From Enterococcus avium ATCC 14025 (GTDB lineage: Bacteria; Bacillota; Bacilli; Lactobacillales; Enterococcaceae): a DNA stretch of 64,000 bases. Shown piece by piece: positions 1 to 8,009 of this stretch. Below the pieces are notes generated by a model that was not told the origin of the DNA, searched no databases, and saw only the letters and a program-made list of their open reading frames with translations. Made by a program: the position numbers and the translations under genes. How positions within the stretch are numbered: position 1 is the stretch's first letter; every line of letters starts with the position of its first letter. The DNA lies in NCBI RefSeq assembly GCF_000406965.1, contig NZ_KE136362.1, forward strand, positions 137,528-201,527. The letters are read 5' to 3'.

Positions 1-125
1 TTTGCCTTTTCCTCAGTCTTTGTTTTAGCAGCCTCTGCTTGATACTGTGGTGTCGGCGTAGAAAATAGAAAACTAAATAATAGTGCAAATGTAACCCCCA
101 GCTTAACCCCAATCTGCTTTTTCAT
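1..125 (-). CDS. Secreted protein, N-terminal fragment (runs off the window)
   Basis: The gene reads leftwards and is cut by the window edge, so only about 41 residues are visible. They begin MKKQIGVKLGVTFALLFSF, a basic start followed by a hydrophobic core, and continue through a polar stretch ending QAEAAKTKTEEKA. This is a typical Sec signal peptide with a possible cleavage after AEA. A GGAGG ribosome site lies 7-8 bases before the ATG. The charged Lys/Glu/Thr region after the signal suggests an exported or wall-associated protein. The function cannot be told from this fragment. Confidence 0.75.
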   Translation of the reverse strand, partial: MKKQIGVKLGVTFALLFSFLFSTPTPQYQAEAAKTKTEEKA

Positions 126-459
126 TTATTATCCTCCTTCTATAATTTGTTTAAAAATAATTATTTAACCATGTAGGTGTACTTAAATGATACTACATCT
201 TTTTATAAATTTGATATTAAATCAAACTAAATAATTTTTTAGAATTTTAATAATCGGATATTGAGATAGGCACATGTTTTTAAATGACTAAAAAAGTTAT
301 TTAGATTTTCCGAGATAAATTTCAAAAATTAAGCAGTCTAGGTTCTGAAACACTTCCAGCCATATACGTTTTTAGGTTCTACTCATTAGACAAATTAAAG
401 GTCTTTTCATTTTGTAAAATAGGCTCTTATTTCTTTAAAATAGAGTTGACGGGTTATTG

Positions 460-471
460 TTAGGTATCTAA
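460..471. promoter_or_regulatory. MarR-family operator O1 (TTAGGTATCTAA)
   Basis: This near-palindrome has the form TTAG-N4-CTAA. The same sequence recurs in inverted orientation at 536-547, centre to centre 76 bp away, about seven helical turns. The match to the GTTAG-type sites described for Staphylococcus aureus MepR is from memory. Binding here is inferred. Confidence 0.6.
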
Positions 472-494
472 TAATTAGAAATGGAATTTTTTTG

Positions 495-523
495 TTGACA
501 ATTTTTTTTGAAGCGTGTATATT
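495..523 (+). promoter_or_regulatory. Promoter of the marR-MATE operon
   Basis: A consensus -35 TTGACA (495-500) and -10 TATATT (518-523) are separated by exactly 17 bases, with TG immediately before the -10. The two TTAG-N4-CTAA operators lie on either side of this promoter. A weaker possible promoter (TTGACG at 445-450) sits further upstream, with the first operator over its -10 region. Confidence 0.8.
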
Positions 524-535
524 CTTTTCGAACAG

Positions 536-547
536 TTAGATACCTAA
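536..547. promoter_or_regulatory. MarR-family operator O2 (TTAGATACCTAA)
   Basis: This is the exact reverse complement of the site at 460-471. It lies just downstream of the -10 box and before the ribosome site of marR, where a bound repressor would block transcription. It supports autoregulation of the operon. Confidence 0.65.
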
Positions 548-571
548 TTATTTTGCGAAGGAGGAAATCTT

Positions 572-991
572 TTGGATAAATTGGTCATTTCAAATTTGCT
601 GCGTTCAATTATGAATAAATCTCGCGAATCGATGGAGCAACGTGTCAAGGATATGGATATCAGCCCGCAACAAGGACGGATGATCTCTTATATCGTGCAA
701 AACGAAGACAAGGGATTGATTCAAAAGGACTTAGCAGAAGTATTTCAACGCCGTGGAGCAAGTATTACGAGTATGTTGCAGGGGTTAGAGAAAAAAGGCT
801 ACATCGAACGCCGGATTCCAGAAAACAACGAACGGCAAAAGAATATTTTTGTATTACCTAAAGGAAAAGCATTGGTTGACGAAACAAACGAAGCTTTTTA
901 CGCAGCCGAGAAAGAATTGGTCCACGCACTGAATGAAGACGAAGTCCAACAATTGACGGAGCTGTTAAGAAAAATTGATCGAAGCCTTTAG
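572..991 (+). CDS. mepR: MarR-family transcriptional regulator (MepR-like)
   Basis: This 139-aa winged-helix regulator starts at TTG (572), seven bases after an AAGGAGG. It has the MarR layout: an N-terminal dimer helix, a wHTH around residues 35-80 (QKDLAEVFQRRGASITSMLQGLEKKG) with the wing at RRIPENNERQK, and a C-terminal dimerisation helix. It is followed directly by a MATE pump, the same order as mepR-mepA in S. aureus, where MepR represses both genes and is released by cationic drugs. Three GTTAG-type palindromes flank the gene. The assignment to MepR rather than another MarR protein rests on this context. Confidence 0.85.
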   Translation: MDKLVISNLLRSIMNKSRESMEQRVKDMDISPQQGRMISYIVQNEDKGLIQKDLAEVFQRRGASITSMLQGLEKKGYIERRIPENNERQKNIFVLPKGKALVDETNEAFYAAEKELVHALNEDEVQQLTELLRKIDRSL

Positions 992-1026
992 TCAACAAGC
1001 AACAATTGCTTGCTTGCAATAAAATA

Positions 1027-1040
1027 GTTAGAAGTCTAAC
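1027..1040. promoter_or_regulatory. MarR-family operator O3 in the mepR-mepA gap (GTTAGAAGTCTAAC)
   Basis: This perfect inverted repeat, GTTAGA-N2-TCTAAC, lies between the regulator and the pump. It shares the TTAG-N4-CTAA core with the two operators upstream of the regulator. It suggests the pump has its own repressed transcription start or that a bound repressor blocks elongation. Confidence 0.6.
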
Positions 1041-1071
1041 ATTTAAAAATCTAATAAAAGAAGGAATTATT

Positions 1072-2448
1072 ATGGAAGAATTTGAAGTGAATGAATCAAA
1101 TATTTACTATTTAAAAGAAAGTCCGATTCGTAAAGCCATCGTCCATCTATCAATTCCGATGATGATCGGAATCTCAGCGACAACAATCTACAATTTGATC
1201 AATGCATATTTCATTGGTTTAATCCACGATACGAACATGATGTCCGCAATTACCTTAGCGATGCCAATCACGATTATTTTAATGGCTGTTGGGAATATGT
1301 TTGGAGTCGGTGGAGGAAGTTTTATCACACGGCTACTAGGCAGCGGGGATACTCAAAAAGGGAAGAAAGTTGCTGGCTATTCTTTCTACGCAAGTATCAT
1401 TCTAGGAATAATCATCGGCATCGTAGCGATCATTTTTATGAATCCCTTTGTTCATTTGTTGGGTGCAGATAGTCAAACAATACTTTACACCAAACAATAT
1501 GCAACCATTCTATTTGCTGGTGGTGCCGCGTTTATCCTGAATTTTGCTTTGGAACAATTAGTACGTTCTGAGGGTGCGTCAAAAGAATCCATGTATGGCA
1601 TGTTTATCAGTGTTGCTGTCAGTATTGTTCTGGATGCCTTGCTGATTTTAGTCTTTAATCTGCATGTGATTGGTGCAGGAATCTCGATTGTGATCGCAAA
1701 CCTTGCATCAACAACCTATTATGTATGGTTCTTGGAGAGTAAAAGTGAATCATTGAAGGGCTTCTTAAAGCATTTCAAGCTCTCGCTCAAGAATCAATTA
1801 GAAGTCTATAAAATCGGTGTTTCTGAACTGTTCAAATCGGCGTTTATGATTGTCACAACTCTATTATTGAACAATTTTTCTGTTCAATATGGAGACAATG
1901 TTGTTGCCAGCTTTGGTATCGCCGTTCGCATTACACAATTGCCAGAATTTTTGACGATGGGGCTATTTTTAGGTGCGATGCCGCTATTCGCCTACAGTTT
2001 TTCTGCTCATAATACGAAACGCTTAAAAGAGTCGTTGAAGGAAGTTTCATTGTGGATCGGAGGTATCTCCATTTTCTTCGCACTCATTGTTTACCTTTTC
2101 CGAGTGCCTGTATTGGGCTTATTTACTAATGACCCACGTGTGATCCAAGTTGGGTTAACGATCTTGGCTGCGCAATTGGTCTCTTCAGTGTTTAACGGTT
2201 TTTCCGATCTATTTACCGGCATCTTCCAGGCCTCTGGCTATGGCTTTCAGACAGGCGTAATGTCAACGATCCAAGGCACCTTTTTTATCCCAGTTGTTTT
2301 GCTATTGCATCACTTCTACGGATTGGACGGCTTGATCTGGTCAATGACAATTACAGAAGGTATCGCCTTTGTTGCTGGTGTGATCATGCTGATTCCTTAC
2401 TTGAAGAAATTAAGTAAAAATGAACTGCCAGCTTTCCAGGAGCAATAA
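1072..2448 (+). CDS. mepA: MATE-family multidrug efflux pump (MepA-like)
   Basis: This 458-aa integral membrane protein has two homologous six-helix halves and belongs to the MATE family, which exports cationic drugs using an ion gradient. The N-terminal region LSIPMMIGISATTIYNLINAYFIG is typical of the family. The ATG at 1072 is preferred over an in-frame ATG at 1006 because AAGAAGGA precedes it and the family usually begins a short way before the first helix. It lies 80 bases after the MarR gene with an operator in the gap. The exact substrates cannot be read from sequence. Confidence 0.88.
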   Translation: MEEFEVNESNIYYLKESPIRKAIVHLSIPMMIGISATTIYNLINAYFIGLIHDTNMMSAITLAMPITIILMAVGNMFGVGGGSFITRLLGSGDTQKGKKVAGYSFYASIILGIIIGIVAIIFMNPFVHLLGADSQTILYTKQYATILFAGGAAFILNFALEQLVRSEGASKESMYGMFISVAVSIVLDALLILVFNLHVIGAGISIVIANLASTTYYVWFLESKSESLKGFLKHFKLSLKNQLEVYKIGVSELFKSAFMIVTTLLLNNFSVQYGDNVVASFGIAVRITQLPEFLTMGLFLGAMPLFAYSFSAHNTKRLKESLKEVSLWIGGISIFFALIVYLFRVPVLGLFTNDPRVIQVGLTILAAQLVSSVFNGFSDLFTGIFQASGYGFQTGVMSTIQGTFFIPVVLLLHHFYGLDGLIWSMTITEGIAFVAGVIMLIPYLKKLSKNELPAFQEQ

Positions 2449-2463
2449 TAAGATGAATTAAAG

Positions 2464-2493
2464 AAATACCTCGATATTTTGAGGTATTTTTTT
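2464..2493 (+). terminator. Rho-independent terminator of mepRA
   Basis: A 9-bp perfect stem AAATACCTC / GAGGTATTT with an 8-base loop is followed by a T run. It lies 15 bases after the MATE stop codon. Confidence 0.85.
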
Positions 2494-2662
2494 GGCGAGT
2501 AGAAAACCATGGTATTACTGAAAAGTATTCTTTTAATTGTCATTTTCGTTATTAATAATTAAAAAGTAGGGTTTTGTAAGGAAGTAATTAAGCTGTCATT
2601 GCGGTATTATTTAAAATAAGGATTATTTAATAATATGCATTTTTGTTAGGGAGGAAAAATTG

Positions 2663-3715
2663 ATGTCAACACAACCTTGGGCACTATCTCAGCTACAACT
2701 TTTTGTCACAAAACGGGAAAGATTAGAAAAAGCAATAATGAAAGCGTATACGGATTCGGATGACGCGGATACGGTTATTCAATACGTTGTTGCTGTCCTT
2801 GTACGAAATGCATTGTGCATTTCTGATTTTTCACTGATTTGTCAGGATCTAGTCCGAGAGATTCTGCTATTTGCTGAGCCGACGGACGTGTTGCGTAAAT
2901 TTGCCCCGCTGTTTCGAGAATTCTTTGATAGTGGAAAAGAATGGGAGCAGGTGACTAGGCGTTTATATAAAAAGACAAAAGAATATCATCGCTACAATAA
3001 TCGTGTGAGTGATTGTAAGAAATACTTATTTGCAAAAACAACCCCTATCGAAGAATTAAACGGTCAACAATATAAACTAGTATCGACCTTTGAGGATGCG
3101 ATTGGAAAGATTCATACGTGGAGTCTGCGGGATGCCGATAAGAATGCCTCAGCGATGAAAATTGATGCCGTATTAGAGTTGTTGAGCTCATTATCGATTT
3201 TTGAAAAAGATGGCGTTCGTCGATTCGTGAAGCTGGAAAACTCTGAAATTGACAATTGCACCCGCCATCTTAAAATTCGCAAAGGCGAAATTGTGGAGGA
3301 GTCTGCGCAAACTTCAGCGAGTCAGACAGAAGCAGCGAAACCTAGTTTTGATTTCAGTAGGATGAGTGAAGAAGAGAGACTACAATTAGTAGAAATGTTA
3401 CTACCTGAAGGCATCGTATTAGCTGATACACGTAGTGAAGGACATAAAGAAAATCCTGACAGTCTACCCGAAAAGTCCATCGCCACGTCGCAAGAACCGG
3501 AGTCCACTAGCGGGGCAGTAACTTCTATAGTTGAGGAAACGCCTGAGCCTGTTGAGGAAAACAAGAAACCAAAGAATCCGCAATCAATCTACAAAAAGCC
3601 CAAAAGCAAGAAGCAAATAGCGATAGAAGAAAAAACTGATTTAATGAAAAGAAAGAATAAAGGCCAAAGTAATCCAAAAAAATCAAAAGATCGTAAGCGT
3701 AGACGAAGAAAATAG
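2663..3715 (+). CDS. Hypothetical protein with highly basic C-terminal tail
   Basis: This 350-aa soluble protein is of a family I do not recognise. The start is ATG 2663, eight bases after AGGGAGG; a TTG immediately before it is possible. Residues 1-180 look mostly helical. From about 210 the chain becomes low-complexity (Ser/Glu/Pro/Thr rich), and the last 45 residues are dominated by Lys and Arg, ending in KDRKRRRRK, which suggests nucleic-acid binding. No signal peptide or membrane segment is seen. It stands alone on its strand between a terminator and a two-component operon, so neighbours give no functional hint. Confidence 0.65.
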   Translation: MSTQPWALSQLQLFVTKRERLEKAIMKAYTDSDDADTVIQYVVAVLVRNALCISDFSLICQDLVREILLFAEPTDVLRKFAPLFREFFDSGKEWEQVTRRLYKKTKEYHRYNNRVSDCKKYLFAKTTPIEELNGQQYKLVSTFEDAIGKIHTWSLRDADKNASAMKIDAVLELLSSLSIFEKDGVRRFVKLENSEIDNCTRHLKIRKGEIVEESAQTSASQTEAAKPSFDFSRMSEEERLQLVEMLLPEGIVLADTRSEGHKENPDSLPEKSIATSQEPESTSGAVTSIVEETPEPVEENKKPKNPQSIYKKPKSKKQIAIEEKTDLMKRKNKGQSNPKKSKDRKRRRRK

Positions 3716-4379
3716 GGCGGTAAATTTTATTGGCTTAATCAAAAAAAAGCGTGCTATTTTGCACCTTTATTTGTTATGGGCAAATAACTTTAGAGTTAAC
3801 CTGAATAACTTCACATTGCCGGCAATCTGTCGACCGTTGAAAATCGGAATTTCCTGTAGTTACGACAGCAGTGGCAAAGTGTTGAGATGACAAGGTTTTT
3901 GATTGAAATGATTGTTATGATTGCTTAGTAATGAGCATCTAAAGCAGAGATCGACAGAAATAGGTTACTAAAGCCTAGTGGTAACAGGTATAATTTAAGA
4001 TGGGAAATCTAAAACAGTGGAATGTAAATAAAGGTAAAAATATCGGTAACAGCCAAGTCCTCCCGTTCAAATCTAAAATAATGGAGTATAAATACTGTAG
4101 TATAGATTCCTGTTTACTGGCAAACATCAATCCAAATCCAAAAAGGATTAAAAGACCAGTTGATGACACTTACTATTTGAAAACCAAACAAATTAAAGAA
4201 TCAAACCCTTGTCCGCCGCCCTTCCCCCGAAATTTTCCCAAAACACTTTCCAACATCGGAAGGTGTTTTTCTTTTCCCGTTCTTCTTTTATTCCTAAACT
4301 CTGCAACTTTCGTCCGAAAGGTTCAAGTTATTTGCTAGAATTAATAATAGAATAATTATTTTTCATGAGGAGAAGACTT
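3716..4379. other. 660-base region without a supported gene; promoter-terminator pair
   Basis: No convincing coding sequence is present; the long open frame from 4000 has no ribosome site and unusual composition. A TATAAT at 3989-3994 and a strong rightward terminator at 4242-4272 bracket about 270 bases, so a small RNA or a decayed gene is possible. A weak hairpin (GTGC/GCAC) near 3750-3760 may end the upstream gene. Confidence 0.4.
4242..4272 (+). terminator. Rho-independent terminator of an orphan transcript
   Basis: The stem AACACTTTCC / GGAAGGTGTT (one G-U pair) with a six-base loop is followed by TTTTCTTTT. No gene precedes it closely on this strand, so it either ends a non-coding transcript starting near 4000 or insulates the downstream operon. 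Confidence 0.75.
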
Positions 4380-5081
4380 ATGCAGGAGAAAACTAAGGTA
4401 TTGGTCATTGATGATGATCAGGAGCTTTGTTCGATTATAGATCGCTATTTAAAAAATGCTGGTTACGAGACGCAACTTGTTCATACGGGGGCTGGTGGTC
4501 TGCAATTGGCACTGTCGGGTGATTATCATTTGATTGTCTTGGATATTATGCTGCCGCAAATTGATGGTATGAGTATTTTAGCGGAGATCCGCAGGCAAAG
4601 TGTGGTACCGATCTTGATGTTGACAGCTAAAAATGAAGAGGCGGATAAGATTCGGGGACTGCAATTAGGAGCGGATGATTATTTGACGAAGCCTTTTAGC
4701 ATGGCGGAACTGATGGCGCGGGTTGAGTCATTGGTTCGACGCTATACGAAATTTAGTCGAGCGGCTGTTGATGAAACGGCGTTAGTGTTGAAGCATTTAA
4801 CCCTTGATAGACAAACACGGATTGTTTTATTGGAGGGAAAACCGTTGGAGCTGACAGGAAAAGAGTTTGAGCTGTTATATTTTCTGGCATCTCACAAGGG
4901 GCAGATTTTTACGAAGCGGCAAATATATCAACAAGTCTGGGGCGCGGAGTATGCCTTTGATGATAACAACATTATGTCCTTCATCAGCAAGCTGCGGAAG
5001 AAGATCGAGCCAGATGTAGCGCAGCCGTTTTTTATTCAAACCGTTCGAGGTGTGGGCTATCGGTTTAATCAGGAGGGATAA
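4380..5081 (+). CDS. OmpR/PhoB-family response regulator
   Basis: This 233-aa regulator has an N-terminal receiver domain (acidic pocket D11-D13, phospho-acceptor D55 in VLDIMLP, conserved Lys in LTKPF) and a C-terminal winged helix typical of OmpR, ending IQTVRGVGYRFNQEG. ATG 4380 is preferred over ATG 4365 because GAGGAGAAG lies between them at the right spacing. The stop overlaps the kinase start region, and an ABC transporter follows. This arrangement is known for antimicrobial-peptide or bacitracin sensing systems, which is the likely role. Confidence 0.9.
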   Translation: MQEKTKVLVIDDDQELCSIIDRYLKNAGYETQLVHTGAGGLQLALSGDYHLIVLDIMLPQIDGMSILAEIRRQSVVPILMLTAKNEEADKIRGLQLGADDYLTKPFSMAELMARVESLVRRYTKFSRAAVDETALVLKHLTLDRQTRIVLLEGKPLELTGKEFELLYFLASHKGQIFTKRQIYQQVWGAEYAFDDNNIMSFISKLRKKIEPDVAQPFFIQTVRGVGYRFNQEG

Positions 5082-5990
5082 ATGATGTTGGTGTTGAGTA
5101 TAATTTGCTTATTGCTGGCGGTAGTATGTTTGTTGCTGATTGTGAGGCTGCGGCAAAATAGACGTCAGATTGCACAAGCAATGGTTGTATTAGAGAATAT
5201 CGGAGAGGGCAATCTCGATCGAAAAATTGTTGTGGATGAAAACTCTGATATAGCGGCACTTTGTTTTCGGTTAAATGAGATTGTTTCAGAAATCAAACAA
5301 CAGCTTAGCCGCTTACGGGTTTCGGAGAATGAATATCGCAAGCTGATCACTAGCTTATCCCATGATGTTCGAACACCATTGGCTTCATTGATTGGTTATT
5401 TAGAGGCGATTACTGACGGTTTGGTTACAGAAGCGGAGCAGCAGGAATATTTGCGGGCAGCTCAGGCGAAAGCTTTTGAATTAGAAACCTATATCGACAC
5501 ACTTTTTGAATGGGTCAAGCTCGAATCTGGTGAACGGCATTATCACTTTGAAGCAACCGATATCAGTGAGCTGTTAAGAGAGATTATCAGTGAGTGGATT
5601 CCTCGAATGGAACAGCAGTTTAGTTTTGATATCCAGATTCCTGAAAAGGAACTTAGTTGTATGATTGATACAGCCGCATTTCGCCGAATCATTGATAATT
5701 TATTGGAAAATTGCTTGAAGCACAGTCGGGGAAACAGAGTGACGATTAGATTATTTGAGCAGGACCAGCAAGTACGACTGGAAATTTCCGACAATGGACG
5801 AGGAATCTCAGAACAACATTTACCAAGGATTTTTGACCGTTTATATAAAGGCGATGAAGCGCGCGGCTCAAAGGGCAATGGCTTGGGTTTGGCGATCATC
5901 CAGGAATTAGTCACAGCACATCATGGAGAAATCAACGTTTGCAGTAAATTAGGTGAGGGAACAAAATTTTACGTGACGTTACCTAAATAA
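5082..5990 (+). CDS. Sensor histidine kinase
   Basis: This 302-aa kinase has one N-terminal membrane helix (about residues 3-22), a HAMP-like linker, a dimerisation helix with phospho-acceptor H94 (SLSHDVRTPL), and an ATPase domain with N-box (DNLLENCLKH), G1 (DNGRGIS) and G2 (GNGLGLAI) motifs. The receptor part outside the membrane is almost absent, as in intramembrane-sensing kinases linked to ABC transporters. It begins immediately after the regulator stop, with AGGAGG overlapping the end of that gene. ATG 5085 is an alternative start. Confidence 0.9.
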   Translation: MMLVLSIICLLLAVVCLLLIVRLRQNRRQIAQAMVVLENIGEGNLDRKIVVDENSDIAALCFRLNEIVSEIKQQLSRLRVSENEYRKLITSLSHDVRTPLASLIGYLEAITDGLVTEAEQQEYLRAAQAKAFELETYIDTLFEWVKLESGERHYHFEATDISELLREIISEWIPRMEQQFSFDIQIPEKELSCMIDTAAFRRIIDNLLENCLKHSRGNRVTIRLFEQDQQVRLEISDNGRGISEQHLPRIFDRLYKGDEARGSKGNGLGLAIIQELVTAHHGEINVCSKLGEGTKFYVTLPK

Positions 5991-6003
5991 ACTAGAGAAA
6001 AAT

Positions 6004-6029
6004 AAGGATTCGGCAAGGTTAGGACAAGG
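6004..6029 (+). promoter_or_regulatory. Candidate response-regulator operator: three AAGG repeats at 11-bp spacing
   Basis: AAGG occurs at 6004, 6015 and 6026, each within a related context (ATAAGGATT, CAAGGTTAG, CAAGGTAGC). Exact 11-bp phasing puts them on one face of the helix, the usual pattern for OmpR-type regulators. The site lies 40-65 bp before the ABC transporter start. Confidence 0.5.
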
Positions 6030-6068
6030 TAGCGTTGCTAAGCTAAAGGTATAGAAAGGATGGTCGCT

Positions 6069-6989
6069 ATGGAAAAATTTATTGTAAAGACCGCCGCGCT
6101 GTCGAAGCGCTACAGCGATCAGATCGTTGTCAAAGATGTATCTATGTCAATTCCTAAAGGGAAAATCTATGGACTTTTAGGTCGGAATGGTGCAGGGAAA
6201 ACGACGATCATGAAAATACTGTTAGGTTTAGCAAGTGCAAGCTCTGGGGAGGTCCGATTGTTTAACCAATCGCCAAAGAAGCATCCTGAAGTGTATTCAC
6301 GGATCGGAAACATGATTGAAACGCCAAGTTTTTACCCTTATTTATCAGGTCCAGAAAATTTAAGTGTTTTTTCTAAGCTGAAAGGTCAGATTCAAAAAAG
6401 CAGTGTAGAAAAGGCACTGAAGTTGGTAGATTTATCTCGAGCAGGTCACAAACGCTTTGCCAATTATTCATTAGGTATGAAGCAGCGTCTGGGGATCGCC
6501 AATGCCTTGATGAATGATCCAGAATTGTTGATTTTGGATGAACCAACAAATGGTTTGGACCCGATCGGAATCGCTGAAATTCGTAAACTATTGAAAGAAT
6601 TAGCGGAGGTTCACGGGAAAACGATTTTAATCTCTAGCCATCAATTGTCGGAGATTGAGCAAATCGCTGATATTATTGGTATTTTACATGATGGTGCGTT
6701 GTTAGAAGAATGTGACATGAGCCAGATTGCGCAGCATAATCAACGCTTCATCCATATTACCGTATCAGATGTACATCAAGCGACTCGCTTATTAGAAGAG
6801 GAAATGCAGCTAACTAATTATTCGGTCGCTGAAAACAATACGATCAAAATTTTTGAATTCACTTACGAGCCGCAAGAGATCAATCATTTATTTGGGAAAA
6901 ATGGAATTAAGGTTTCAAGTTTATTTATCGGTTCGGGAAATTTGGAAGAGCATTTCCGGGAGATTACGGGAGGTGTTGGCATTGCTTAA
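6069..6989 (+). CDS. ABC transporter ATP-binding protein (BcrA-like)
   Basis: This 306-aa ATPase has Walker A (GRNGAGKTT), signature (YSLGMKQRLGIA), Walker B (LLILDEPTNGLDP) and switch histidine (SSHQLSEIEQ), followed by a C-terminal regulatory extension as in BcrA/LanF proteins. ATG 6069 is chosen over ATG 6060 because AAAGGA ends eight bases before it. It couples to the membrane protein that follows and lies behind a two-component system, suggesting peptide-antibiotic export or self-protection. Confidence 0.88.
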   Translation: MEKFIVKTAALSKRYSDQIVVKDVSMSIPKGKIYGLLGRNGAGKTTIMKILLGLASASSGEVRLFNQSPKKHPEVYSRIGNMIETPSFYPYLSGPENLSVFSKLKGQIQKSSVEKALKLVDLSRAGHKRFANYSLGMKQRLGIANALMNDPELLILDEPTNGLDPIGIAEIRKLLKELAEVHGKTILISSHQLSEIEQIADIIGILHDGALLEECDMSQIAQHNQRFIHITVSDVHQATRLLEEEMQLTNYSVAENNTIKIFEFTYEPQEINHLFGKNGIKVSSLFIGSGNLEEHFREITGGVGIA

Positions 6990-7707
6990 TGTGATTTCTG
7001 CTGAATGGCTGAAGCTTAGGAGCAACAGAATCTTTACCGTATGTTCTCTGCTCACATTACTCACCTCAGCCTTCATGGTATTTAGGGATTTGGTCATTGT
7101 TGATAATCCACCTGAAAGTTACCAAATGTGGCTGCCTAGTATCTATATAGTTGTAGGGATGGTTTTATCCATTATGAGCGGCTTCATTATTACCTTCTTG
7201 ATGCAGCGCGAGTATGAAGATCGAACCATCAACAATGTATTGACCGCACCAACCTCTAGAGGGCGATATCTTTTTGGAAAATTGGTGATTTGGTTTATCT
7301 GGTATCTTGGGACGTTGATCGGTGTGGTTACCATTTATACGATTGGCGGCTGGCTGATCTATCCGGATACTTTTGGTTTAGCTGGAACAAAAATACTGGT
7401 TTCGACCTTGCTAAAATACTGTTTGCTTGGATTTGTTGCTGCTATCCCTTTATTAACGATTAGCGTTGTGCAACGGAAATTATTTTATCCAACGATCATG
7501 GTTGCGCTTGTTTTTACCGGAATCCAGACGTTTGCGTTGAATATACCCTTCAAATTTGCGCGAATCATTCCATGGTCAGCGGTGGTTGTTCAAAGCTTGA
7601 TGGAACTGACTTTAAAAGATGATCTATTAACATTGGGGAGTATTTTTCTGACAGGTATCGTGGGTTTATTGGCGGCTTATTGGTTATTTAAGAAACAGGA
7701 TTTGTAA
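6982..7707 (+). CDS. ABC-2 type permease (BcrB-like)
   Basis: This membrane protein of about 241 aa has six predicted helices and is the permease partner of the preceding ATPase. It begins inside the end of that gene. TTG 6982 is favoured because GGGAGGT (6968-6974) is seven bases upstream; GTG 6973 and GTG 6991 are alternatives. The early sequence NVISAEWLKLRSN is typical of ABC-2 permeases. Together with the upstream sensor system it forms a four-gene resistance-type module. Confidence 0.8.
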   Translation: MLNVISAEWLKLRSNRIFTVCSLLTLLTSAFMVFRDLVIVDNPPESYQMWLPSIYIVVGMVLSIMSGFIITFLMQREYEDRTINNVLTAPTSRGRYLFGKLVIWFIWYLGTLIGVVTIYTIGGWLIYPDTFGLAGTKILVSTLLKYCLLGFVAAIPLLTISVVQRKLFYPTIMVALVFTGIQTFALNIPFKFARIIPWSAVVVQSLMELTLKDDLLTLGSIFLTGIVGLLAAYWLFKKQDL

Positions 7708-7803
7708 AAAAAGGTTTCTTTTGTAGGCAGCGCACACCTGAAAACGCTATACTAGGTATATCAGAAGAATGAATAAGATAGTGAATCATTCTAACGTACG
7801 ATC

Positions 7804-7830
7804 AAGGAGGAACTATGGAATGGGAATAAG
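7804..7830 (+). pseudogene. Possible severed 5' end of an mmcQ gene
   Basis: A strong AAGGAGG (7804-7810) precedes ATG GAA TGG GAA TAA, giving only four codons. The last seven bases, GAATAAG (7824-7830), recur at 11403-11409 exactly where the MmcQ-like gene, which lacks its own start signals, resumes. The simplest reading is that this is the original start of that gene. The frame is off by one base, so a small change must also have occurred. Confidence 0.4.
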
Positions 7831-7834
7831 AAAC

Positions 7835-7877
7835 AACACGCTAGAAAAGCCTATGTTATAGGATTTCTAGCGTGTTT
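7835..7877. terminator. Bidirectional hairpin terminator, left copy
   Basis: A 13-bp perfect stem AACACGCTAGAAA / TTTCTAGCGTGTT is followed by TTCTTTT. On the minus strand it overlaps the stop codon of the gene-end remnant. A degenerate homologue lies at 10564-10607. Confidence 0.7.
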
Positions 7878-7955
7878 CTTTTGGTGTGGTCACAGTTTGG
7901 CCACACTTGTGTTCATTATTCCTTTCTTTACCTATTATAAATTGGACCTTAGTTT
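7867..7955 (-). pseudogene. Degenerate gene 3' end, left copy (integrase-like tail)
   Basis: The minus strand encodes a short tail ending NNEHKCGQTVTTPKETR-stop, with an in-frame stop just upstream, so only the end of a gene is left. A clearly homologous tail (NNEHKCDQTVTETKEIR) occurs at 10562-10734. Such tails are reminiscent of phage or ICE tyrosine integrases, whose 3' ends commonly lie beside the attachment site, but I cannot confirm the family from so little sequence. Confidence 0.5.
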
Positions 7956-7971
7956 CGAAATTTTATATATG

Positions 7972-8008
7972 AAAAAAGAGTTCGCCTTTTAAAAGCAAAC
8001 TCTTTTTT
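7972..8008. terminator. Bidirectional terminator after the DUF membrane protein
   Basis: The stem AAAAAAGAGTT / AACTCTTTTTT has a 15-base loop, giving a T run on either strand. It ends the leftward two-component operon. Confidence 0.75.
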
Positions 8009-8009
8009 A

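Larger units (their letters stand above)
126..571. other. Intergenic region with mepR promoter; no gene seen
   Basis: This is an AT-rich divergent spacer between the leftward secreted-protein gene and the rightward marR gene. The only clear structure is at 445-547, holding the marR promoter and two MarR-type operators listed separately. I see no coding potential in the rest. Confidence 0.6.

Noticed and set aside
4040-4080. CCCGTTCAAATCT resembling a tRNA T-arm
   Set aside because: No acceptor, D or anticodon arm can be folded around it; no tRNA gene is seen anywhere in the window.
4000-4338. Open frame of 112 codons
   Set aside because: No ribosome site, odd composition (Pro/Cys-rich end reading through a terminator hairpin), and no recognisable domain.
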